Shown: positions 51,867 to 60,440 of the stretch, piece after piece
Layout: each line of letters starts with the position of its first letter
Position numbering within the stretch: the first letter of the stretch is position 1
Assembly (NCBI RefSeq): GCF_042677865.1
Contig: NZ_JBHUDD010000008.1
Span: 1-64,000 of the forward strand
Source: Lutimaribacter salitolerans
GTDB taxonomy: Bacteria; Pseudomonadota; Alphaproteobacteria; Rhodobacterales; Rhodobacteraceae
Length of the DNA: 64,000 nucleotides
Direction: 5' to 3'
Made by a program: the position numbers and the translations under genes
The notes under the pieces: generated by a model
Databases searched by the model: none
Seen by the model: the letters and a program-made list of their open reading frames with translations, nothing else
What the model was told of the DNA's origin: nothing

Positions 51867-52799
51867 TCAGTTGGTCACAGCGTAGGCATCCGCAAAGCCC
51901 TTGTCCTTGATCTTTTTCAGCAGTGTCGCGCGCTCGGATGCGCTGGTGGCTGGTCCGACCATCACGCGCCAGAAGGTCTTGCCAGCCGTGGTCTGCTCCT
52001 TGACGGTCGGCACCATGCCTGCGGTACGCATGGATTGCGCGGTGTTCTGGGCATTGGTTTCGACGCTGAAGATGCCGATCTGGATGAACGGCTTGTCAAG
52101 GCCCGACGCGCGGGGCGGCGCGGAAGGCGCAGGCGTGGAGGCAGGTTGCGCGGCAGGCGCAGAGGCCTCCGGCCGGGCCTGCGGCCCCGTTTCTGCGGCA
52201 GTGATGGCGGCGCTGGCCACGGTCAGGGCATCGGGATCGGCCTCTGCCGGGCCAAGTTCGGTCTGGGCCACCTGCGCAGGGGCATCCAGCGTCTCTTCGC
52301 CCTCGGCCTGCGGCTGGTCGCCATCGGCGGGCACTTCCTCGCGCCGCAGGGCGGTGATGTTGAGCTCCATCGGCGCGCCTGCCAGCATCCCCAGCGCCGA
52401 CGCGGCATCCGACGAGACCTGAACCGCCGGGCCCGGGTTTTCGCGCTCGCGGCGAAACAGCGCCCCGATCACGAACTTGTCGTCCTTGGTGCTGCGGATG
52501 ATCACGCGCTCGGGCTCTTTCACATCCGGATGCGCCACCCAGACTCCACCCAGCGACGGACGACCATCCCAGAGACCGGCCTCGGTTACCTGAAACACTT
52601 CGGGTGCCTCGATATCGCGCTCCACCAGCCTGACCGATTGCGCATTCGCCGTCACCTCGGCGCCGGTGTCGGGCCGTTGTTCGAACAGGTTGAACTGACC
52701 CGCCTCGTCGCAGCCGGCCAGCGCCAGCACGACCACGCTGCCCAAGGCCAGACGGCTTGCGCGCGCCGCCGGTCGTCTGCCCATCGCCCTGATGTTCAT
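51867..52799 (-). CDS. SPOR-domain lipoprotein
   Basis: The 310-residue product has a lipoprotein signal (VVVLALAGC, Cys30). The middle is a long Pro/Ala/Glu-rich linker and the C-terminus (about 232-310) is a SPOR domain (KPFIQIGIFSVETNAQNTAQSM ... FWRVMVGPATSASERATLLKKIKDKGF). SPOR domains bind denuded glycan strands at the division septum. It is first in the operon with dacC, tmk, holB, tatD and MBL genes, so it couples wall remodelling to replication genes. The start could also be the ATG at 52784. Confidence 0.87.
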   Translation of the reverse strand: MNIRAMGRRPAARASRLALGSVVVLALAGCDEAGQFNLFEQRPDTGAEVTANAQSVRLVERDIEAPEVFQVTEAGLWDGRPSLGGVWVAHPDVKEPERVIIRSTKDDKFVIGALFRRERENPGPAVQVSSDAASALGMLAGAPMELNITALRREEVPADGDQPQAEGEETLDAPAQVAQTELGPAEADPDALTVASAAITAAETGPQARPEASAPAAQPASTPAPSAPPRASGLDKPFIQIGIFSVETNAQNTAQSMRTAGMVPTVKEQTTAGKTFWRVMVGPATSASERATLLKKIKDKGFADAYAVTN

Positions 52800-53003
52800 G
52801 TCTTGCCCCTTGCCCTTTGCGCGGCGTCCCGCGCGCTGTGCCGGTTTACCCGGTCCTATGATGCCTCACATCCCCCGGAAACACCGGGGTCTTTCGCAGA
52901 AGATAGCGCCAGTCAGCGTTCAAGAAAAGAGTCCAGCCGCCAATCGGCGAAAATCCCCTTGAACATTGGTGCCTTTCTGACTCATACCCGGGCACGGCCC
53001 CGC

Positions 53004-53093
53004 GGAGGAGTGGCAGAGTGGTCGATTGCACCGGTCTTGAAAACCGGCGTGCGTGAAAGCGTACCGTGGGTTCGAATCCCACCTCCTCCGCCA
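53004..53093 (+). tRNA. tRNA-Ser (anticodon UGA)
   Basis: A 90-base serine tRNA with CCA encoded. Acceptor arms GGAGGAG (53004-53010) and CTCCTCC (53083-53089) pair; the T-arm GTGGGTTCGAATCCCAC is perfect. The anticodon stem CCGGT/ACCGG encloses loop CTTGAAA, anticodon TGA at 53038-53040. The long variable arm (GTGCGTGAAAGCGTAC) is the class II mark. It is a likely integration site for the downstream element. Confidence 0.97.
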
Positions 53094-53499
53094 CTTGCCC
53101 CCGCGAAAGCGTTCTCCCGATCCGGCTCCGGCCGGATTTTCTCGTTGTTTTCGAGGGTTATGGGGGTAGGGCTGAGCACCGACGCTTGGGCCAAGAGGCA
53201 CGGAAGCGGTCTCTCATGGCCGATATTCTCTGGACCTGATGACTGCGCCCGTTTGGTGAATTTCTTATAAAACCTTGTAATAGATGAAGAAAATCCAGCG
53301 TCCGAAATTGCTTGGATTGGAGTCGCGTTTGCGTCTGCCGCGACCGGGTTCGGAAGTTCTCAGGCCATCGCCCTTTCGAGCCTTTGCTTCCGACGCTCCC
53401 AATCGGGCATCACGTTGTCGAGGAGCTCGAAAAAGGCAGCGCCAGATGCGGTTGAGCGCGGCGTCGGCCTTGGTCCACACGGCGCTTCTCGCCGCGGGC

Positions 53500-53730
53500 A
53501 GGCGCTGATCGAGAACGTCGAGGACTCGATGGGCGGGCTCTCGGCCGGCGCGGTGCAGATCCGGGCCGAATGCGGCTCGGCCTTCTTCGCCAATCTCGCG
53601 GCCCACAAGGAGGTGCGCGAGACCTATCTCAACACCGCCGCCGCGGCCGATCTGCGGGGCCGCGTGGCCGACGAGGTGAGCTTCGGCGGCATCACCTTTC
53701 TCGATGGAAAGCCCGGGTTGGTTCTCAAAG
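53500..53730 (+). pseudogene. Fragment of a phage major capsid protein E gene
   Basis: The plus-strand frame reads LIENVEDSMGGLSAGAVQIRA, then CGSAFFANLAAHKEVRETYL, NTAAAADLRGRVADEVSFGG and ITFLDGKPG. The pattern (Cys-Gly-...-FF, KVRETYL, AAAxELRG, FGGITF) matches the middle of the lambda gpE-like major capsid protein family. The N-terminus and the C-terminal part are missing and flanking codons do not continue the domain. It is a decayed remnant and shows past phage integration beside the tRNA. Confidence 0.7.
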
Positions 53731-53794
53731 GAAATCAACGGCGAAGGACGGCAAGATCAGTCTCCTCCCGAAAGCCAGGCAACCAGATAACAGG

Positions 53795-53806
53795 ATGATA
53801 TAACAT
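53795..53806. promoter_or_regulatory. Weak palindromic AT-rich box upstream of the alkaline phosphatase
   Basis: ATGATATAACAT is nearly symmetric and resembles half of the Zur-type box. It lies about 120 bases before the phoA start in an AT-rich patch. Offered as a low-confidence regulator site only. Confidence 0.25.
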
Positions 53807-53927
53807 AAATTTTCCTGTCTCGGGCGACGACTTTTGTGAGATTGTTACGCACCTGAAGCTAAACCGTCATCTTCGAGCTGTAGCGCATCAGCACGCCTAA
53901 TGAGGGCGTCGCTGAGGAAGGAACGCT

Positions 53928-55400
53928 ATGAGAAAGACAATCGCAGCATCCGTGCTGGCCCTGACCGCAGCAGGCGCCGTGCACGCGCAGGATATCCCGC
54001 AGGCCGACAACGACTGGTTCGTCGCCGGTCAGGCACGCCTGCAGGCCGAACTGGCCAAGCAGGTCAACACCAACCGCGCGCTGAACATCATCCTGCTGAT
54101 CTCGGATGGCAACGGCGTCGGCACCAACTACGCCTCGCGCCTGTTCGCCGGCCAGCAGGAAGGCGGCTTCGGCGACGAATACGTCCAGCCCTTCGAGGCG
54201 TTCCCGAACCTCGCGCTGGTCAAGACCTACAATGTCAACGCCCAGACCCCGGACAGCGCCGGCACCGGCACCGCGATGATGTCGGGCGTCAAGACCAAGG
54301 CCGGGATCGTCGGCGTGAACGAGAACGTGGTCCGTGGCGACTGCTCGACCCTGCCGGGCAACACCGTGGCCTCGATGAACGAGATCATGACCGCGATGGG
54401 CAAGGAAACGGGCATCGTGTCCACCGCGCGCATCACGCATGCAACGCCGGCCTCGGCCTATGCCAAATCTGCGGACCGCAACTTCGAAGCCTCGGTGCCC
54501 GAGGGCTGCGACACGCAGAAGGACATCGCGACGCAGCTGTTCGACGCGATGATGGCCGGCACGATCGACGTGGCGATGGGTGGCGGCAAGCGCAACTTCC
54601 ATGCCGATGAGGGCGGTCGCCGTCTGGACGGCATGAACCTGATCGAGATGGCCGAAGCCGAAGGCGTGCAGTTCGCCGACAGCCAGGCATCCTTCGACGG
54701 GCTGACGCTGGACGGCACGCCGATCCTGGGCCTGTTCGAGAACAGCCACATGATGTACGAAGCCGACCGTTCGGACGAGCCGAGCCTCGCCGAGATGACG
54801 GCCGCCGCGATCACCGCGCTGTCGGCCAAGGCGGGCGACAACGGCTTCTTCCTGCAGGTCGAGGCGGGCCGCGTGGACCACGCCAACCATGCCGGCAACC
54901 TGGCCCGCGTGGTGCGCGACCAGAAGGCGTTCGCCGACGCCGTGGCCATGGCCGACGAAATGACCGATGACGCGGACACGCTGATCATCGTCACCGCCGA
55001 CCACGAGCACGCGATCTCGTTCAACGGCTATTGCGGGCGCGGTTCGAACATCCTGGGCCTCTGCATGGGCATCGACGGGGCCGGCGTTGGCCACAATGGC
55101 GAGCCCGAGCTTGCCTCGGATGGCAAGCCCTACACCGTGGCGGGCTACCTGAACGGCGCCGGCTCGGTTCTGATCGAGCAGCCGGACGGGTCGTATTTCG
55201 GTGCGCGCCCGAACGTGACCGAGGAAGAGGCGACCGACCTCGACTACCCCCAGCAGGCGCTGGTGCCCAAGTCTTCGGAAACCCATGCGGGCGAGGATGT
55301 GGCCGTCTATGCCAAGGGGCCCTGGGCCCATCTTCTGGACGGCACGATCGAGCAGAACGTGATCTTCCACGTGATGCACCACGCCGCGACCGTCGAGTGA
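53928..55400 (+). CDS. Alkaline phosphatase (PhoA family)
   Basis: The 490-residue exported enzyme has a signal peptide ending AVHAQD (residue 20). The zinc/serine site TPDSAGTGTAMMSG gives the nucleophile Ser110 and IILLISDGNG carries a metal-binding Asp60. HANHAGNLARV, TADHEH and ETHAGEDVAVYAKGP supply the remaining ligands. It hydrolyses phosphomonoesters in the periplasm. The family needs zinc and magnesium; the zinc-type ABC genes follow on the same strand. A hairpin terminator follows the stop. Confidence 0.93.
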   Translation: MRKTIAASVLALTAAGAVHAQDIPQADNDWFVAGQARLQAELAKQVNTNRALNIILLISDGNGVGTNYASRLFAGQQEGGFGDEYVQPFEAFPNLALVKTYNVNAQTPDSAGTGTAMMSGVKTKAGIVGVNENVVRGDCSTLPGNTVASMNEIMTAMGKETGIVSTARITHATPASAYAKSADRNFEASVPEGCDTQKDIATQLFDAMMAGTIDVAMGGGKRNFHADEGGRRLDGMNLIEMAEAEGVQFADSQASFDGLTLDGTPILGLFENSHMMYEADRSDEPSLAEMTAAAITALSAKAGDNGFFLQVEAGRVDHANHAGNLARVVRDQKAFADAVAMADEMTDDADTLIIVTADHEHAISFNGYCGRGSNILGLCMGIDGAGVGHNGEPELASDGKPYTVAGYLNGAGSVLIEQPDGSYFGARPNVTEEEATDLDYPQQALVPKSSETHAGEDVAVYAKGPWAHLLDGTIEQNVIFHVMHHAATVE

Positions 55401-55423
55401 TCGCACCCTCGTGACATGGCATC

Positions 55424-55457
55424 GGCCCGGGGGCGTCACCCCGGGCCCCTGTCTTTT
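55424..55457 (+). terminator. Terminator after the alkaline phosphatase
   Basis: GGCCCGGGG (55424-55432) pairs with CCCCGGGCC (55439-55447) around GCGTCA, followed by CCTGTCTTTT. It suggests the phosphatase is transcribed apart from the ABC genes. Confidence 0.75.
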
Positions 55458-55516
55458 GCCGGTCACACTCTTCGTTTAGGTGCACAGGCGAAGACCCTTC
55501 GACAAGGAGCCTAAAG

Positions 55517-55942
55517 ATGAAGCGCCGCACTTTGCTGACGACGGGCCTTGCCCTTGCCGCGACCCCGATCCTGACCGGGCGGGCGCGGGCGGAAGATGCC
55601 GCCAGGATCCGCGACCTCTACTCCGGCGGCCGCACACTGAGCGACTGGGCGCAGTCCAACGTGGGCGACCGCGTCACGTTCGAGGGCTACATGGCCCCGC
55701 CGCTCAAGGCGAACTCGAAATTCTTCGTGCTGACCGCGTTGCCGATGTCGGTCTGCCCCTTCTGCGAGACCGAGGCCGAGTGGCCCGACAACATCGTCGC
55801 GGTCTATTCGAAGCGCGTGATCGACGTGATCCCCTTCAACCGCAAGATCGAGGTGCGCGGTCGCTTGGAGACCGGATCGTATCGCGATCCCGAAACCGGC
55901 TTCCTGTCGCTTGTGCGGCTCGAGGATGCGACCTACGGCTGA
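55517..55942 (+). CDS. Exported protein distantly like DUF3299, first gene of metal-type ABC cluster
   Basis: The 141-residue product has a twin-arginine-like signal (MKRRTLLTTGLALAATPILTG) and a compact domain: VTFEGYMAPPL, FFVLTALPMSVCPFCETEAEWPDN and VIDVIPFNRKIEVRGRLETG. The GYM-P and late Cys-P-x-Cys plus WP fit DUF3299-type proteins. As I recall, such proteins accompany zinc-regulated ABC clusters like P. aeruginosa PA4063-PA4066. The stop is one base from the ATPase start (TGATG), so it is co-translated. Function unknown. Confidence 0.72.
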   Translation: MKRRTLLTTGLALAATPILTGRARAEDAARIRDLYSGGRTLSDWAQSNVGDRVTFEGYMAPPLKANSKFFVLTALPMSVCPFCETEAEWPDNIVAVYSKRVIDVIPFNRKIEVRGRLETGSYRDPETGFLSLVRLEDATYG

Positions 55943-56622
55943 TGGGCCTGCCGCTCGCCATACGCGACCTCCAGGTCACTGGGCCGAATGGCCGCGTGCT
56001 GCTGGCGGTCGATGCGCTTGACGTGGCACCGGGCAGCCTCGTGGGTGTGCGTGGGCCGTCGGGCGCGGGCAAGTCCACGCTGCTTCATGCTCTTGGCGGG
56101 CTGTTGCCGGCCACCGGCACGGTGCGATGGGGAGACACCGACCTGCTGGCCCTGGCGGACGAGCGTCGCACCGGCTTCCGCGCCAACCATATCGGCATGA
56201 TCTTCCAGGACTTCCTGCTTTTCGAGGAGTTGGGCAGCGCGGACAATGCGGCGCTGTCGGCGATGTTTGCGCCCCGCGCCCGCCGAATTGAGACCCGTGA
56301 CGCGGCCGCCGCCAACCTGCGGCGTCTGGGTCTGGAGCCTGGCTCGCGCCCGGTGGCGAGCTTTTCGGGCGGCGAACGCCAGCGCGTCGGCGTGGCCCGG
56401 GCGCTCGCGTCGAACGCGCCGATCCTGCTGGCCGACGAGCCCACCGCCAGCCTGCACCGCGAAGCCGCCGACGCGCTGATCGGCGATCTGGTTGCCCTGA
56501 CGCGCGAGCATGGCCGCACCCTGATTGCCGTCAGCCACGACATGCACCTGCTGGACCGGATGGACCGCGTGCTGTGGGTCGAGGACGGCATCCTGCGCAC
56601 GGAGGGCCAGGATGCTGCGTGA
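55942..56622 (+). CDS. ABC transporter ATP-binding protein
   Basis: The 226-residue ATPase has Walker A GPSGAGKST, Q-loop MIFQDF, signature FSGGERQRVGVARAL, Walker B ILLADEPT and switch VSHD. It is of the LolD/MacB-type subfamily. Paired with the FtsX-like permease that overlaps its 3' end by 11 bases. Context suggests a metal or lipoprotein-type export/insertion system rather than solute uptake. Confidence 0.9.
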   Translation: MGLPLAIRDLQVTGPNGRVLLAVDALDVAPGSLVGVRGPSGAGKSTLLHALGGLLPATGTVRWGDTDLLALADERRTGFRANHIGMIFQDFLLFEELGSADNAALSAMFAPRARRIETRDAAAANLRRLGLEPGSRPVASFSGGERQRVGVARALASNAPILLADEPTASLHREAADALIGDLVALTREHGRTLIAVSHDMHLLDRMDRVLWVEDGILRTEGQDAA

Positions 56623-57928
56623 TTTCTGGGAGGGGCTGCCGGTTCTGGTGCAGGACGTGGCCGTGCTGTTGACGCTGCTGGCGCCGCTGCTGGTGATCGG
56701 CGCGCTGCTCTTGCGCGGCTTCGCGCCCTGGCCGCTGGTTCGCGCTGTGCTGTGGCGGTTCCGCTGGGCCAACGCCATGTTCGTCGCGCTCATCGCGATT
56801 TCCGTGGGCATGGGGATCGGGCTCATCGCGCAGGAACGCGGGCTGCGGCAGGGCACGGCGGCGGCGGCCGACAAGTTCGACCTGATCGTGTCGGCGCCGG
56901 GCTCGGAAATGACGATGATGCTGGCCACGGTGTTCCTGCAGCCGTCGGACGTTCCGCTGCTGGATGGCGAAACTTACAACAGCGTCGCGAACCACCCCAA
57001 TGTGGACGTCGCCGCCCCGCTGGCCTTCGGCGACAGCTACGACGGCGCGCCGGTCATCGGCACGACCGAGGATTTCGCGCGCCACCTGTCGGACGACCGG
57101 ATCGAGGGCCGCGTCTGGCAAACCCCGTTCGAGGCGATTGCCGGAGCGGCCGCCCCGGTGACGATGGGCCAGGCCTTCACCCCCGCCCACGGCATAGGGG
57201 ACGAGGCCGACCCGGGCGCGCACGATCTCGTCGATTTCACCGTGGTGGGCACCATCCCGCGCACCGGCACCCCATGGGATCGCGCGATCCTTGTTCCGGT
57301 CGAGGCAGTCTGGGAGGTTCACGGCCTTGCCAACGGCCATGCGCCTGCCGCGGGCGACCAGCTTGGCCCGCCCTTTGATGCGGCTTACTTCCCCGGCACA
57401 CCCTCGATCATCGTCCGGGCCGAGGCGCTCTGGGCCAATTATGCCCTTCGGTCCGAATTCAACCGCGCGAACGAGACGATGGCCTTCTTTCCCGGCACTG
57501 TGCTGGCGAACCTCTACCGCGTGATGGGCGACGTCCGGCAGGTCATGTCGATCATGTCGATGGTCACGCAGGTACTGGTCGCGGCCTCGGTGCTGCTCGG
57601 CCTGTTCATCCTGACGCGGCTGTTCCGGCGGCAGGTGGCGATGCTGCGCGCGCTCGGCGCGCCGCGCCGCTTCGTCCTATCGGTGGTCTGGAGCTATGCC
57701 GCGAGCCTGCTGGTCGCCGGCACCGCCGCGGGCATCGTCCTGGGTGTCGCTGCCACCGCCGCGATTTCCACGGTGGTCACGCAGCGCACCGACATCCTTG
57801 TGAACGCCTCGCTCGGCTGGGGGGAGATCCACCTGGCCGCTGCCTTCCTTGCCGGCACGAGCCTGCTGTCGGTCCTGCCTGCCCTTGCAACCCTGCGCCA
57901 GCCCGTCGTCGAGGGGCTGCGCGCCTGA
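56612..57928 (+). CDS. ABC transporter permease (FtsX/MacB-like)
   Basis: The 438-residue product has an N-terminal membrane segment, a hydrophobic stretch at about 49-65 then a large periplasmic domain, and three C-terminal helices (about 305-330, 350-370, 395-420) as in MacB/FtsX permeases. Motifs include GTIPRTGTPWDRAILVPVEAV and the late ILTRLFRRQVAMLRALGAPRRFVLSVVW. The start overlaps the ATPase stop by 11 bases. Such MacB-like permeases with a DUF3299-like partner are seen in zinc-regulated clusters. Confidence 0.87.
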   Translation: MLRDFWEGLPVLVQDVAVLLTLLAPLLVIGALLLRGFAPWPLVRAVLWRFRWANAMFVALIAISVGMGIGLIAQERGLRQGTAAAADKFDLIVSAPGSEMTMMLATVFLQPSDVPLLDGETYNSVANHPNVDVAAPLAFGDSYDGAPVIGTTEDFARHLSDDRIEGRVWQTPFEAIAGAAAPVTMGQAFTPAHGIGDEADPGAHDLVDFTVVGTIPRTGTPWDRAILVPVEAVWEVHGLANGHAPAAGDQLGPPFDAAYFPGTPSIIVRAEALWANYALRSEFNRANETMAFFPGTVLANLYRVMGDVRQVMSIMSMVTQVLVAASVLLGLFILTRLFRRQVAMLRALGAPRRFVLSVVWSYAASLLVAGTAAGIVLGVAATAAISTVVTQRTDILVNASLGWGEIHLAAAFLAGTSLLSVLPALATLRQPVVEGLRA

Positions 57929-57946
57929 CTTGTCCGGAGACCTGCC

Positions 57947-58564
57947 ATGCCCCGCATCTCATCCACCACCAGCCTTCTCGCCCTGCTGGCCGCGCTGGCC
58001 CTGACCGGACCCGTCGCAGCGGATGAGGGCCACGACCACGACGCCGAGACCGCCGAGGCGCACGACGAAGCGCACGGCCACGATGACGACCACGGGCACG
58101 GCGACGACGACGACGACCACGACCACGACGACGATCATGCGGACGAGGGCGACGATGCCCACGCCTTCGAGGGCGCCGGCGTAAAGGTCGTGCATCCCTG
58201 GATGAACGCGACCTCCGGACGCGAGGCGCTGATCTTCTTCGAACTGGAAAACACCGGCGCCGAGTCGGTGTCGCTGAGCGGAGCCGAGGTGCCGTTTGCC
58301 GAGGAGGCAATGCTCGTCGGCTTCGCTCTGGAGGGCGGCGAAGGCACCTACCAGGCGCTGCCTTTCGTGCCGGTGCAACCTGGCCGCAGCCTCGACCTTG
58401 CCCCCGAAGGTCTGGCCATCCTTGCCTCTGGTCTGACGCGGAGCTTCGAAGAAGGCACTACCGCCAGCATCACGCTGCTGACGTCTGCCGGTGAAATCGC
58501 CCTGACCGTGGCGGTTGAGTCGAAAAACGCTCGACAGCACAGCCATGCGGGGCACAACCACTGA
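57947..58564 (+). CDS. His/Asp-rich periplasmic protein with PCuAC-like domain
   Basis: The 205-residue product has a signal peptide (ALTGPVAADEG) and a Asp/His/Glu-rich stretch from about 26 to 75 (repeated HDHD, DDDH). The rest is a PCuAC-like domain with VKVVHPWMNATSGREALIFFELENTG and PVQPGRSLDLAPEGLAILASGLTRSFEEG. In copper PCuAC proteins that second block carries a His-x-Met (HLM); here it is AIL, so the copper site looks lost. The acidic/His-rich arm ends in a second set (HSHAGHNH). Probably a periplasmic zinc or metal buffer for the ABC genes upstream. Confidence 0.78.
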   Translation: MPRISSTTSLLALLAALALTGPVAADEGHDHDAETAEAHDEAHGHDDDHGHGDDDDDHDHDDDHADEGDDAHAFEGAGVKVVHPWMNATSGREALIFFELENTGAESVSLSGAEVPFAEEAMLVGFALEGGEGTYQALPFVPVQPGRSLDLAPEGLAILASGLTRSFEEGTTASITLLTSAGEIALTVAVESKNARQHSHAGHNH

Positions 58565-58626
58565 CAAGGCGATCAGTCGGCACCGGAGGCGCGGGACCGC
58601 TACGGCAGACTTGGCGTCTGGGGAAT

Positions 58627-58655
58627 ATCCTGTACGGTTCTGCAGGATCTCTTTT
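58627..58655 (+). terminator. Possible terminator after the metal-type operon
   Basis: ATCCTG (58627-58632) and CAGGAT (58643-58648) form a short stem followed by CTCTTTT. Weak but placed 62 bases after the last gene and before the oppositely transcribed mobile module. Confidence 0.4.
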
Positions 58656-58734
58656 CGATCACGGTCATCGAAATGTCGGTTTCGGACCTTCGTCGCGTCG
58701 CTCAGGATTGTCTGCAAAGGGCCGTGAGCGTCGA

Positions 58735-59118
58735 TCAGAGCAAGGCTTGCTGCTGCTCGGGCCACTCCACCGGAAACGGCTCCAGCACCCGCCCCAACGT
58801 CACTTCCGGCCCCTGCTTCCCGTCGAGGATCGCCTCGACGATGTCGGGCGCGAGCAGTGTGAGCCGCAGAACGCGGGTCATGTAGGAGGGAGCGATGCCC
58901 TCGCGCTCTGCCAGTTCGGAAATCGACGCGAACTCGCCCGACTCCAGCATCCGCTTCCAGCGGAACGCGCGGGCCAGCGCCTTGACCAGTGTGTTGTCTG
59001 TCCGCCGCGGTTGCGTGGCACCCTCAGGCAATTGCATCTCCTTCCGCCCGCCGCGCTTCACAACGCGGAACGGGACGTGGAGTGTCACGGTTTCGGGGAC
59101 TGGCGCGCCGCGCGTCAC
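58735..59118 (-). CDS. Small HTH-like protein encoded beside the serine recombinase
   Basis: The 127-residue product begins with GTG at 59118 overlapping the recombinase stop (GTGA). It contains LVKALARAFRWKRMLESGEFASISELAEREGIAPSYMTRVLRLTLLAPDIVEAILDG, a helix-turn-helix-like stretch (ISELAEREGIAPSYMTRVLRLT), then LEPFPVEWPEQQQALL. Proteins of this kind sit beside DUF2924 and recombinase genes in alphaproteobacterial mobile elements. It probably binds DNA and may direct recombination; no detailed function is known. Confidence 0.75.
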   Translation of the reverse strand: MTRGAPVPETVTLHVPFRVVKRGGRKEMQLPEGATQPRRTDNTLVKALARAFRWKRMLESGEFASISELAEREGIAPSYMTRVLRLTLLAPDIVEAILDGKQGPEVTLGRVLEPFPVEWPEQQQALL

Positions 59119-60440
59119 GCAGCTTCTCCGATTCCACCGACCAGCATTTCGCGGGCTAGACCGCCGAGGCCGTCGACGCGCAGGCGGAAGTTGAGACCGT
59201 TCGCGCCGATATCGACGCGCTCGACCAACAGCGTGACAATGCGCGTCTGCTCTGCGGGGAACAACTCGTCCCAAAGCGGATCGAGCTGCTGGAGGGCTGA
59301 ACGCGCGTCGTCCTCGGTGATGTCGTCGGCGTGAGCCCGCGCCCCCTTCCAGGTCCCCGCCACGATCTCGGGCTGGCGGAACACGGCGCGGAGCTGGTCG
59401 ATGACGGCGGCCTCGATCTCGCCAGCTGGCACGCGGCCGACTGGGCATGATCCGGCGCCGTGTTTCAGCACCGTCTGGCTGACGTAGTAGCGGTACAGCC
59501 GTCCGCCCTTGCGGGTGTGGGTTGGTGAGAACGCGGCGCCATCGGGGCCGAAGAGCAGCCCCTTCAGCAGCGCGGGCGTCTCGGCGCGGGTACGAGCGGC
59601 GCGCTTGCGCGGGCTCTCCTGCAGGATGGCGTGGACACGGTCCCACGTCTCTTGGTCGATGATGGCGTCGTGCTCGCCGGGATAGCTCTCGCCTTTGTGG
59701 ACCGCCTCGCCGATGTAGGCGCGGTTGCTGAGCATCCGATAGACGTACTTCTTGTCGATCCTGTTCCCGCGCGGGGTGCGGATGCCGCGCGCGCCGACCT
59801 CCCGCGCCAGTTCCGTGCATGACCCGATCTCGAGGAAGCGGGCGAAGATCCAGCGCACATGCGCGGCGCTCTCGTCGTCGACCACCAGCTTCCGGTTCTC
59901 GACGCGGTAGCCGAAGGGCGGCACCCCGCCCATCCACATGCCCTTCTTGCGGCTGGCGGCCACCTTGTCGCGGATACGCTCGGCCGTCACCTCGCGCTCG
60001 AACTGGGCGAAGGACAGCAGGATGTTGAGCGTCAGCCGGCCCATCGACGTGGTGGTGTTGAACGACTGCGTGACCGAGACGAACGTCACGCCGTTCCGGT
60101 CGAACACCTCGACCAGCTTTGCGAAGTCGGCGAGCGAGCGCGACAGGCGGTCGATCTTGTAGACCACGACCACGTCGACCAGCCCGTCCTCGATGTCCTC
60201 CAGCAGCTGCTTCAGGCCGGGCCGCTCCAGCGTGCCGCCGGAGATGCCGCCGTCGTCATACTGATCGCGCACCAGCACCCACCCCTCGGACCGCTGGCTG
60301 GCGATGAACGCCTCGCAGGCCTCGCGCTGGGCATGCAGGCTGTTGAACTCCTGCTCCAGCCCTTCCTCGGAGGATTTGCGGGTGTAGACCGCACAGCGCA
60401 GCTTGCGGACGACCTTCGATTTTTCCGGCGACTTCGTCAT
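59115..60440 (-). CDS. Large serine site-specific recombinase
   Basis: The 441-residue large serine integrase/resolvase has catalytic Ser in the VYTRKSSEEGLEQEF motif near the start, DQYDDGGISGGTLERPGL, YKIDRLSRSLADF and GMWMGGVPPFGYRVENRKLV. A recombinase domain (about 180-290) and zinc-ribbon-type region (RYYVSQTVLKHGAGSCPVGRV) follow. It should integrate or excise the element by Ser-nucleophile chemistry. ATG at 60440 overlaps the DUF2924 stop (ATGA). Confidence 0.93.
   Translation of the reverse strand: MTKSPEKSKVVRKLRCAVYTRKSSEEGLEQEFNSLHAQREACEAFIASQRSEGWVLVRDQYDDGGISGGTLERPGLKQLLEDIEDGLVDVVVVYKIDRLSRSLADFAKLVEVFDRNGVTFVSVTQSFNTTTSMGRLTLNILLSFAQFEREVTAERIRDKVAASRKKGMWMGGVPPFGYRVENRKLVVDDESAAHVRWIFARFLEIGSCTELAREVGARGIRTPRGNRIDKKYVYRMLSNRAYIGEAVHKGESYPGEHDAIIDQETWDRVHAILQESPRKRAARTRAETPALLKGLLFGPDGAAFSPTHTRKGGRLYRYYVSQTVLKHGAGSCPVGRVPAGEIEAAVIDQLRAVFRQPEIVAGTWKGARAHADDITEDDARSALQQLDPLWDELFPAEQTRIVTLLVERVDIGANGLNFRLRVDGLGGLAREMLVGGIGEAA

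Larger units (their letters stand above)
53094..53927. other. 834-base gap with phage remnant, no intact gene
   Basis: No complete gene is seen from the tRNA to the alkaline phosphatase. The part at 53094-53280 shows no recognisable feature. A short open frame begins at ATG 53284 but resembles nothing known. A fragment of a phage capsid gene occupies about 53500-53730. The last 120 bases before phoA are AT-rich and presumably hold its promoter. Confidence 0.6.

Noticed and set aside
53265..53738. 157-codon minus-strand frame near the tRNA
   Set aside because: It runs opposite the capsid fragment; the plus-strand reading is the recognisable one.
53859..55466. 535-codon minus-strand frame opposite the alkaline phosphatase
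   Set aside because: Shadow of an enzyme with a complete active-site set.
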